Assembly: GCF_004331455.1 (NCBI RefSeq)
Contig: NZ_SJJR01000004.1
Span: 351,390-415,389, forward strand
Length of the DNA stretch: 64,000 nucleotides
Direction: 5' to 3'
From: Micromonospora zingiberis
Lineage (GTDB): Bacteria > Actinomycetota > Actinomycetes > Mycobacteriales > Micromonosporaceae
Every line of letters starts with the position of its first letter. The stretch's first letter is position 1. Under the pieces are notes generated by a model. It saw only the letters and a program-made list of their open reading frames with translations, ran no database searches and was not told the DNA's origin. Both the position numbers and the translations under genes were made by a program. Shown one piece after another: positions 16,174-22,852 of this stretch.

Positions 16174-16989
16174 TCAGCCGGCGCCCGGCGGACCGGGAAT
16201 CGTGGTGCTCGGCGTGCCCGGACCACCTGGGGCCGGGCCGCTTGTGGTCGAGTCGGTTGCGGTCGGGCTGGCGGCCGAGCGGGGTCGGCGCAGCAGCAGT
16301 ACGACGAGTAGTGCGATGAGCAGCAGCACCACCGTGCCGGCGGCGATGAGCAGCCACGGCGGGCCGCCACCGGTGTCGTCGGCGTTCGCGGCGGCGGACG
16401 GCCGGGGTGGTGCCTCGGCCACGGCCCGCAGTTCGGCGGGCTTCGGCTGGTTGGGGTCGACCCGCCAGGTCACCGTCCGGTCGTTGACCTGGCCGCCGGC
16501 GTTGACGTCGAGCACGCGGCCGGGGAAGGTCACGGCGATCTCGAAAGACATCAACAACATGAACCTGGCTTGGTTTTCCGGATCCTGCTCGGCCACTTTT
16601 CCGCCGTACTTCTTCGGGTCCAGCGGAAGTGTGAATACATAGCGGTCGTTCGCCCGGACGATGCTCAGGCTTTCGCTGTCGAATTGATCGAGAGGTACAT
16701 TCCGGTAGTTGATCTGGAAACCGAAGTGGGTGGCGGTCTCGTACCGTGTCTCGGGGCCCGGCGGCAGTGCGGGGATGTTCTGCCGAAGGTCGGCGAAGCC
16801 TTCCTCGACCGTCTTGTTGTTCAAGGTCAAGACCTTGCGCTCGGCGGTCAGCAGGAGCTGCCCGCTGACCGTGTCGTCGGCCTTGACGGTCAGGCCGACG
16901 TTGAGTTGCATGCAGCCGGAAAGGGCCGCCAACAGGACGAGACACACCGCGCCGCGAAGGGTCTTGATGTGCCCGAGCCCAGTTCTCAT
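16174..16989 (-). CDS. LppM-family lipoprotein
   Basis: 271 residues. A signal peptide with lipobox LAALSGC (Cys at about residue 25) is followed by a folded domain (MQLNVGLTVKADDTVSGQLLL, RYETATHFGFQINYRNVPLD, FEIAVTFPGRVLDVN, RTVTWRVDPNQP) typical of the LppM/DUF3153 family, then a C-terminal membrane span (PPWLLIAAGTVVLLLIALLV) and a Thr/Pro-rich tail. The start at 16989 puts the signal peptide at the N-terminus. LppM in mycobacteria affects envelope lipids and phagocytosis. It is 85 bases from the CIS operon on the same strand, so it may share the promoter. Confidence 0.85.
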   Translation of the reverse strand: MRTGLGHIKTLRGAVCLVLLAALSGCMQLNVGLTVKADDTVSGQLLLTAERKVLTLNNKTVEEGFADLRQNIPALPPGPETRYETATHFGFQINYRNVPLDQFDSESLSIVRANDRYVFTLPLDPKKYGGKVAEQDPENQARFMLLMSFEIAVTFPGRVLDVNAGGQVNDRTVTWRVDPNQPKPAELRAVAEAPPRPSAAANADDTGGGPPWLLIAAGTVVLLLIALLVVLLLRRPRSAASPTATDSTTSGPAPGGPGTPSTTIPGPPGAG

Positions 16990-17020
16990 GGGCCCAGTGT
17001 GTGCGCTCGCCGTCCGACCC

Positions 17021-17040
17021 ATCAGTCAGCGATCAGTCAG
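17021..17040. promoter_or_regulatory. Direct repeat upstream of lppM and the CIS unit
   Basis: ATCAGTCAG occurs twice 11 bp apart (17021-17029, 17032-17040), 32 bp upstream of the lppM start. One-helical-turn spacing suits a dimeric regulator on one DNA face. No known regulator site was recognised. Confidence 0.4.
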
Positions 17041-17163
17041 ATGCAAGTCGCCGATCTTACCGGTGCACAGTCACATTCAGCCGAGGTTGGAAATGGTGGG
17101 AATGGCTATTCTGAAGGGTTGACCGAATGCCGCCCGGTTCGCGGGCACATCGGCCGGCGACGC

Positions 17164-18144
17164 TCAGGCGCTCTCGCGCAGCACCAGTGCCGACGGAAAC
17201 ACCGTCAGGGGCGGTACCGGGCGCTGCTCCAGCACCATGGTCGCCGCCGCCGTGGCGATCCGCCGTACCGGATGGCTCGCCGTGGTCAGCGCGGTCACCG
17301 AGGCCAGCGGGATGTCGTCGAACCCGGTCACCGCGACGTCGCCGGGCACCTGCACGCCGTCGGCGCGTAGCTGCCCGATCACCCCCAGCGCGGTCGCGTC
17401 GCTGATCCCGACGATCGCGTCGGTGTCCGGCCAGCGGCGCAGCACCTCCCGGGCCGCCGCGCGACCGCGCGCCGCGCTGAAGTCACCGACCACCTCCCGG
17501 GCCGGCAGGCCGGCCTGCCGCAGCAGCCCCCGGTACGCCTCCACCGAGCGGGTGGCACAGGTCAGCCAGGGGGGACCGGTCACCATCGCGATCCGCCGGT
17601 GGCCGGTGGCGTACAGGTGACGGACGATGGCCGCGGTGCCACCGCCGTTGTCGATGTCCACCGACGGCACCGAGGCCGAGCCGATCCCGATCGACGCCGT
17701 CCGGCCGCGTAGCCGGCGCGGCACCAGGCCGAGCATCGCGTCGGTGGTGTTGACCAGCAGCAGGCCGGCCACGCCCCGGTCGTCGGCCAGCCGGGTGAGC
17801 CGTCCCGGCTCGTCCAGCGGCACCCACTCGACCGTAACCCCGAGCCCGTACGGGGCACAGACCTGCGCCGAGGTGCTGACCACCTGGTTGATGTAGCTGT
17901 CGTCGAGCACCGACGGCGTGGCTCCGGCCACCGCCACCAGCAGTCGGACGCCGGCGCCACGTACCAGCGCCCGGGCTGCCGCGTTGGGCACGTAACCGAG
18001 CCGGTCGGCGGCGGTACGGACCCGGTCCCGGGCGACCGGGGAGGTGAACCCGTTGCCGGCGATGACCCGCGACGCCGTCGACCGGGACACCCCGGCCGCG
18101 CGGGCGACGTCGTCGAGGGTGGCCGGCCGGCGTGCCGTCGTCAT
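17164..18144 (-). CDS. LacI-family transcriptional regulator
   Basis: 326 residues. N-terminal helix-turn-helix and hinge are complete (ATLDDVARAAGVSRSTASRV, VRTAADRLGYVPNAAARALV), followed by a periplasmic-binding-protein-like effector domain (VDIDNGGGTAAIVRHLYATGHRRIAMV, DAIVGISDATALGVIGQLRA, VTGFDDIPLASVTALTT). The ATG at 18144 has GGGAG upstream. It diverges from an MFS transporter, with a CebR-type operator between them, so it probably represses that transporter and itself in the absence of a sugar or similar ligand. The ligand is not predictable. Confidence 0.92.
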   Translation of the reverse strand: MTTARRPATLDDVARAAGVSRSTASRVIAGNGFTSPVARDRVRTAADRLGYVPNAAARALVRGAGVRLLVAVAGATPSVLDDSYINQVVSTSAQVCAPYGLGVTVEWVPLDEPGRLTRLADDRGVAGLLLVNTTDAMLGLVPRRLRGRTASIGIGSASVPSVDIDNGGGTAAIVRHLYATGHRRIAMVTGPPWLTCATRSVEAYRGLLRQAGLPAREVVGDFSAARGRAAAREVLRRWPDTDAIVGISDATALGVIGQLRADGVQVPGDVAVTGFDDIPLASVTALTTASHPVRRIATAAATMVLEQRPVPPLTVFPSALVLRESA

Positions 18145-18243
18145 GATGTACTCCCGTTGCCTGTCCGGCGCTCCGGTGCGTGGCGCCTACCCGAATCATG
18201 CCCCGCCGGCTGGCCGTCGGTAAGGACCGGGACAGGATTGTGC

Positions 18244-18257
18244 TGGTAGCGCTCCCA
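18244..18257. promoter_or_regulatory. LacI/CebR-type operator
   Basis: TGGTAGCGCTCCCA differs by one base from the actinobacterial CebR box TGGGAGCGCTCCCA and is centred on the palindrome AGCGCT. It lies between the LacI gene and the MFS gene, 50 bases before the MFS start. Confidence 0.75.
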
Positions 18258-18306
18258 GGTGTGTGATCGTGGCGAGGACCAGCCCCAGGAGAGGAACCGA
18301 ACGTAC

Positions 18307-19527
18307 GTGGATCCCATCGCCACCACCCCCACGGCACCACCGACCGGCTTCGGGCCGCCCCGAGCGGTGCTGGCCGCCCGCAACGGTGTGGCGGTGGTGT
18401 TCGCGCTCAACGGGCTGGCGGTGGCCACCTGGTTCGCCCGGGTGCCGGCGATCCGCGACGGGCTCGGCCTCAGCCCCGGCCGTCTCGGGCTGCTGCTGCT
18501 CGCCATGTCCATCGGTGCGATCGTCGCCATGCCCACCGCAGGGCTGGTCACCCAGCGCCTCGGCGCGGCCCGTGCGGTGGCACTGGCCACCCTGTTTGTC
18601 GCGCTCGGGCTGACCGTCGCCGGGGTGTCGGCCGGCGTCGCCGGTTCGCTGCCCGGGGTGGCGTTGGGGTTGTTCGCCCTCGGGTACGGCTCCGGCAGTT
18701 GCGATGTGGCGATGAACATCGAGGGAGCGACCGTCGAGCGTCGGCTCGGGCGTACCGTGATGCCCCGCTTCCACGCCGCGTGGAGTCTCGGGTCGGTGGC
18801 CGGTGCCGGACTCGGCGCGGGCGCGGCCCGGCTGGGTGTGCCGGTCGGCGTGCACCTCAGCGTCCTGGCCGTGGTGGTGCTCGCCGGCACCCTGCTCGGG
18901 GCGCGGGCGTTCCTGGCCGCCGAGCCCGGCGCGGAGCCCGGCACCCCGGCCGGCCGGCGCCGGCGCCTGCTCGCCGCCTGGCGGGAGCCACGCACCCTGC
19001 TCATCGGCCTGTTGGTGCTGGCGGCGGCGTTCGCCGAGGGCAGCGCGAACGACTGGCTCGCGGTCGCCTTCATCGACGGGTACGGCTTCAGTGAGGCGGC
19101 CGGCGCGGCGGTCTTCGGCGTCTTCGTGGTCGGCATGACGTTGGGCCGCACCCTCGGCACGGTGGCGCTGGACCGGTGGGGGAGGGGGCCGGTGCTGACC
19201 AGCACCATCCTGCTCGCCGTCGTCGGTGCCGGCCTGGCGGTGCTCGCCGGTTCCGGCCCGGTCGCGGTGGTCGGTGTGGCGCTCTGGGGCATCGGTGCCT
19301 CGCTCGGCTTCCCGGTCGGCATGAGCGCCGCCGCCGACGAGGCCGAGCACGCCCACGTACGGGTCAGCGTCGTCGCGGTGATCGGCTACACCGCGTTCCT
19401 CGCCGGGCCGCCCCTGCTCGGCCTGCTCGGCGACCACGTCGGCACGCTACAGGCGCTGCTGGTCGTCCCGCTGCTGCTGTTGCCGACCCTGGCGCTGGTC
19501 CCCGCCGCCCGCCCGCCGGCCCGCTGA
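18307..19527 (+). CDS. MFS transporter
   Basis: 406 residues with about 12 membrane spans. Features: FALNGLAVATWFARVPAIRD in the first span region, the loop-2/3 segment GLVTQRLGAARAVAL, DVAMNIEGATVERRLGR between spans 4 and 5, FAEGSANDWLAVAFIDGYG and GRTLGTVALDRWGRGPVL in the second half. This pattern resembles the YbjJ/FucP-like branch of MFS proteins. I chose GTG at 18307, with AGGAGAGG about 12 bases upstream; the upstream frame is rich in charged residues unlike a transporter start. Probably controlled by the divergent LacI regulator. Direction and substrate are unknown. Confidence 0.88.
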   Translation: MDPIATTPTAPPTGFGPPRAVLAARNGVAVVFALNGLAVATWFARVPAIRDGLGLSPGRLGLLLLAMSIGAIVAMPTAGLVTQRLGAARAVALATLFVALGLTVAGVSAGVAGSLPGVALGLFALGYGSGSCDVAMNIEGATVERRLGRTVMPRFHAAWSLGSVAGAGLGAGAARLGVPVGVHLSVLAVVVLAGTLLGARAFLAAEPGAEPGTPAGRRRRLLAAWREPRTLLIGLLVLAAAFAEGSANDWLAVAFIDGYGFSEAAGAAVFGVFVVGMTLGRTLGTVALDRWGRGPVLTSTILLAVVGAGLAVLAGSGPVAVVGVALWGIGASLGFPVGMSAAADEAEHAHVRVSVVAVIGYTAFLAGPPLLGLLGDHVGTLQALLVVPLLLLPTLALVPAARPPAR

Positions 19528-19532
19528 GTCGA

Positions 19533-19580
19533 GATCTTGGTACGAAAGCGGCGTCCAAAGGGCGCTTTCGTACCAAGATC
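19533..19580. repeat. Palindrome with 18-bp perfect arms
   Basis: Arms GATCTTGGTACGAAAGCG (19533-19550) and the exact inverse (19563-19580) with a 12-nt spacer, six bases after the MFS stop. It could be the MFS terminator, but length and AT-richer arms suggest a dispersed palindromic repeat, like the one at 3721-3781. Confidence 0.75.
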
Positions 19581-19711
19581 GCTCGGTCAGCGGGCGGGCG
19601 GCGGCCCGGCTGCCGGTCAGCTGGGTACCGTCGTGGTGGGTGCCGCCGGCAGCGATGACATGATGGTTGTCCCGAGGGCCGGGGACGCCCGGTGGACGGA
19701 CCAGGAGTCAG

Positions 19712-20173
19712 GTGGAACCGCAGCGCACCGCAGCGCACGAGATGTTCGACGCCGACGTCGCGTCGAACCGGCTCGGGATCGAGCTGATCACCGCCACCGG
19801 CGGTGCGGCGGTGGCCCGCATGCGGATCACGGCAGAGATGGTCAACGGGCACCGGATCGCCCACGGCGGCTTCGTGTTCCTGCTGGCCGACACCGCCTTC
19901 GCGCTGGCCTGCAACAGCCACGGCCCGGTCACCGTAGCCGCCGGCGGCGAGATCACTTTCATCCGCCCGGCGCACGAGGGTGACCTGCTGCTCGCCCGGG
20001 CCACCGAACGCACCCGGTACGGGCGCAGCGGGATCTACGACGTCACGGTGACCCGCGAGGACGGGGAGGTGGTCGCCGAGTTCCGTGGCCACAGCCGCGC
20101 CCTGCGCCCGGGTGCGAACCGTGCCGACGGATCGGCGCCACAGGAGTGCCGACCGACCGGCGACCGGGGCTGA
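19712..20173 (+). CDS. paaI: PaaI-type hotdog-fold thioesterase
   Basis: 153 residues. The hotdog thioesterase pattern is clear: NRLGIELITATGGAAVARM, then MVNGHRIAHGGFVFLLADTAFALACNS with the His-Gly-Gly and Asp catalytic/binding signature of PaaI, and AAGGEITFIRPAHEGDLLLARA. It would hydrolyse phenylacetyl- or hydroxyphenylacetyl-CoA-like esters. GTG at 19712 with AGGAG four bases upstream is preferred over a TTG at 19667. No other paa genes lie nearby. The C-terminal ~20 residues are outside the fold. Confidence 0.88.
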   Translation: MEPQRTAAHEMFDADVASNRLGIELITATGGAAVARMRITAEMVNGHRIAHGGFVFLLADTAFALACNSHGPVTVAAGGEITFIRPAHEGDLLLARATERTRYGRSGIYDVTVTREDGEVVAEFRGHSRALRPGANRADGSAPQECRPTGDRG

Positions 20174-22676
20174 CCCGCCGGGCCGGGACCGGCCTGCCGC
20201 GCGCCGGGACCGGGCTGACCTGCTGGTCGGGCAGGATGTCCGGATGGCACACGTCGCGCTCTTTCACTCCGTGTACGGGCTGCGCCCGGCCGTGCTGGCC
20301 GCCGCCGACCGGCTGCGCGCCGCCGGGCACGAGGTGCACGCCCCCGACCTGTACGGGATGCCGGCCGTCGACAGCGTCGAGGAGGGCTTCGCCCTGCTCG
20401 ACCGGATCGGCCAGCAGACCGTCCTCGACCGGGCCCGCGCGGCGCTCGACTGGCTCCCGCCGGACACCGTGCTCGCGGGATTCTCGATGGGTGCCGGGGT
20501 GGCCGGTGCGCTGCTCGCGCACCGCCCCGACACCGCCGGCCTGCTGTTGTTGCACGGCACCGGCGGCTCCCCGGAGGCGGTCCGGCCCGGCCTGCGAGTC
20601 CAGCTGCACCTGGCCGATCCGGATGCCTACGACCCGCCCGAGGAGGTCGCGCAGTGGCAGCGGGAGCTGACCGCCGCCGGCGCCGACCTCGTGGTGCACC
20701 ACTACCCGGGGGCGGGGCACCTGTTCACCGACCCGACCGTGGCCGACCATGACCCGGTCGCCGCCGACCTCACCTGGAACCGGGTCCTGGCCTTCCTGGC
20801 GGGCCCCTGATTCGCCGGTGTGAACCGGTGACCTCGTCGCGGTCGGATCGGCCGCCGTCGGTCGGCGTCCGCGGGACACGACCGGCTGTGGCGACCGCTT
20901 GTCGACTGAGGGCCGGCCGGCCGGGCGTACCTCGACCGGACCGACCTCGACCGGACCGACCTCGACCGGGTCGTCGAGGGCGGGGACGGTGCCGGCCCGG
21001 CGGGCGAACGCGGCCCGCAGCGCCCGGGGCAGCCGGGCGATGGCCACCTCGCGCAGCACCGGATCGGTGAATCGATGCCCGCCCGTGGGCGGCGCGACGA
21101 GCAGGCCCGCCGTGGTCAGGGCGGCCAGCGCCCACTCCGCCTGCCCCGCCGACCAGCCCAGGGCGTACGCCAGCCGCGTCGCCGAGCAGGGGGCGGGTAC
21201 GGCGGCGGCGGCCATCAGGGCGGCCCGGAGCGGAGCGTCGAGGCGGTCCAACCGGGCGTCGACGACCCGGCGGACACTCTCCGGCACCGGCGGCAGGGTG
21301 GCGGCGTCGCCGTCGAGCGCACGGACGTACGCCACGGCGTACCCGGGGTTGCCGCCGACGACGGGAATCAGGTGCCGCACCAGCGCGCTCGGCCGCCCGT
21401 TGCGGCGCAACAGCCGGCGCAGCAACCGGCCGGTGGTCACCGCGTCGAGCGGACGCAACGGCACCCGGGCCGCCCCCGGGACCGGCCCGGCGAACTCCTC
21501 GGTGGCGGTCGCGACCAGCACCAGCGGCAGGCCGTCGGCGGTGGCCCGGTCGACCAGCAGGTCCAGTTGGCGGCGGAGCGCCGGTGCGGCGCGATCGAGA
21601 TCGTCGACGGCCACCACCACCGGTTGCCGCCGGGCCAGGCCCAGCAGCACCTCCCGCCAACCGACGGTGGGGCCGGCAGCGGTCGGGTCGGCCGGGCCGG
21701 TCGCCGGGTCCGTCGTCGGCCGGCGCTCCGGCGGCCGCTGCCCGCGCCGGGGGATGGCCGGCCGGGGGCTGTCGGTGCCGGCGCCGCCGGCGAGTCCGCG
21801 TACCAGCTCCGCCCCGGGGGCGAGGGGGTCGTCCGGGGACGGCGGACAGGCCGCCAGACACCAGCGCACCGGCATACCGTCCACTGTGGGGGTGCTCCGG
21901 CTCAGCTCGCGCAGCAAGCGGCTGCGGCCGGCCCCGGGCGGGCCGGTCAGTAGCAGGCGTCGGGGACCGTGTCCGCGTACCGCCTCGGCCAGCTGTTCCC
22001 GGGCGGCGGCCAACTCGCGGCGGCGGCCGACCAGCGGGTCGTCCGTCCGGGGTGGTGGGGGACGCAGCAGGCCGGTGGCGTGCCAGACGTCGACCGGCGC
22101 GTGCTTGCCGGCCACCGTCACGCCGGGGATCCGCTGTTGCGCGATCAGCCCGGCGACGGCCCGGTGCGTGGTCGCGCAGAGCGCCACCTCGCCGGGCGGC
22201 GCGTACTCCTGCAACCGGGCGGCCAGCGTGATGACCGCGCCGCTGGCCACGCCGTGCCCGCCGTCGTGGTTCACCCGGAGGTCGACCACCGCCTCGCCGG
22301 TGGCCACGCCGACCCGTACCCGCAACCCGGGTGCCACGGCCAGCGGCCGGCGGTCGAGGGCCCGCTGGATCTCCAGGCCGGCCCGCACCGCCCGGTACGC
22401 CTGCCACCCGTCCCCGCTACGGGCGCCGAACAGCGCCATCACGGCGTCGCCGACGTACTTCTCCACCGCGCCGTCCCAGCGGCGCAGCACCCGGGCGACG
22501 GTGCCGAAGTAGACCCGTTGCAGGGTCCGGACGTCTTCCGGATCCAGCCGGTCGACCAGCCGGGTCGAGCCGACGATGTCGACGAAGAGTACGGTGACGA
22601 TCCGCCGCTCCTCGGTCACCGACCAGCGCATCCGGCTGGCCGGCCCGCGAGCGGGGACGACGGTGGACATGGACAT
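20043..22676 (-). CDS. Class III adenylate/guanylate cyclase with degenerate AAA ATPase domain; 3' end uncertain
   Basis: Residues 15-200 are a class III nucleotide cyclase: ERRIVTVLFVDIVGSTRLVD (first metal Asp), GAVEKYVGDAVMALFGA (second metal Asp), VGVATGEAVVD. Residues 215-500 are a STAND-type ATPase: Walker A is GPPGAGRS, with Arg where Lys is expected; Walker B is VVVAVDDLD. After RALRAAFARRAGTV (about residue 570) the sequence becomes three copies of VEVGP and then low-complexity residues read antisense through the dienelactone hydrolase gene; no stop occurs until 20043. The usual long TPR region is absent. I suspect a truncated or decaying gene whose real protein part ends near 20,950. 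Confidence 0.7.
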   Translation of the reverse strand: MSMSTVVPARGPASRMRWSVTEERRIVTVLFVDIVGSTRLVDRLDPEDVRTLQRVYFGTVARVLRRWDGAVEKYVGDAVMALFGARSGDGWQAYRAVRAGLEIQRALDRRPLAVAPGLRVRVGVATGEAVVDLRVNHDGGHGVASGAVITLAARLQEYAPPGEVALCATTHRAVAGLIAQQRIPGVTVAGKHAPVDVWHATGLLRPPPPRTDDPLVGRRRELAAAREQLAEAVRGHGPRRLLLTGPPGAGRSRLLRELSRSTPTVDGMPVRWCLAACPPSPDDPLAPGAELVRGLAGGAGTDSPRPAIPRRGQRPPERRPTTDPATGPADPTAAGPTVGWREVLLGLARRQPVVVAVDDLDRAAPALRRQLDLLVDRATADGLPLVLVATATEEFAGPVPGAARVPLRPLDAVTTGRLLRRLLRRNGRPSALVRHLIPVVGGNPGYAVAYVRALDGDAATLPPVPESVRRVVDARLDRLDAPLRAALMAAAAVPAPCSATRLAYALGWSAGQAEWALAALTTAGLLVAPPTGGHRFTDPVLREVAIARLPRALRAAFARRAGTVPALDDPVEVGPVEVGPVEVRPAGRPSVDKRSPQPVVSRGRRPTAADPTATRSPVHTGESGARQEGQDPVPGEVGGDRVMVGHGRVGEQVPRPRVVVHHEVGAGGGQLPLPLRDLLGRVVGIRIGQVQLDSQAGPDRLRGAAGAVQQQQAGGVGAVREQRTGHPGTHRESREHGVRREPVERRAGPVEDGLLADPVEQGEALLDAVDGRHPVQVGGVHLVPGGAQPVGGGQHGRAQPVHGVKERDVCHPDILPDQQVSPVPARGRPVPARRVSPGRRSVGTPVAPIRRHGSHPGAGRGCGHGTRRPPPRPRGSP
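20244..20810 (+). CDS. Dienelactone hydrolase family protein
   Basis: 188 residues of alpha/beta hydrolase fold. It begins MAHVALFHSVYGLRPAVLAAADRL, has LYGMPAVDSVEEGFALLDRIG as in small dienelactone hydrolase-like proteins, the nucleophile elbow GFSMGAGVAG (Ser in place of the Cys of true dienelactone hydrolase), an Asp-rich loop (LADPDAYDPPEE) and the acid-base His in HYPGAGHLFTD. It belongs to the DLH branch with unknown substrates. Seventy bases after paaI, same strand. An open frame of the cyclase-like gene runs antisense through the whole gene, but the clear hydrolase motifs show this strand is the real one. Confidence 0.88.
   Translation: MAHVALFHSVYGLRPAVLAAADRLRAAGHEVHAPDLYGMPAVDSVEEGFALLDRIGQQTVLDRARAALDWLPPDTVLAGFSMGAGVAGALLAHRPDTAGLLLLHGTGGSPEAVRPGLRVQLHLADPDAYDPPEEVAQWQRELTAAGADLVVHHYPGAGHLFTDPTVADHDPVAADLTWNRVLAFLAGP
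20930..20970 (-). repeat. 15-bp tandem repeat at the cyclase gene end
   Basis: GACCTCGACCGGACC repeats about two and a half times, coding VEVGP units in the cyclase frame, at the point where recognisable domain sequence stops. Confidence 0.7.
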
Positions 22677-22852
22677 GGAGACGCACCCGCCTCTCCCCCC
22701 GTGAGTGTCGACGTTGCCCGGAGACTGTCATTCCCCGGTCTGATGGCGGATCGGCAGAACGACGTATGTCGGCCGAGCGCAACCGGTTGGTCGCATTGTC
22801 GACGCGAGGAGTAGGACAGGCGTGCGGCGGCGGTAGAACGGGGAGGGCGCCT

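Noticed and set aside
20043..22676. The cyclase-ATPase as the missing CIS AAA+ ATPase
   Set aside because: Its domains are a class III cyclase and a STAND ATPase, not the Cis15 type, and it lies beyond unrelated genes.
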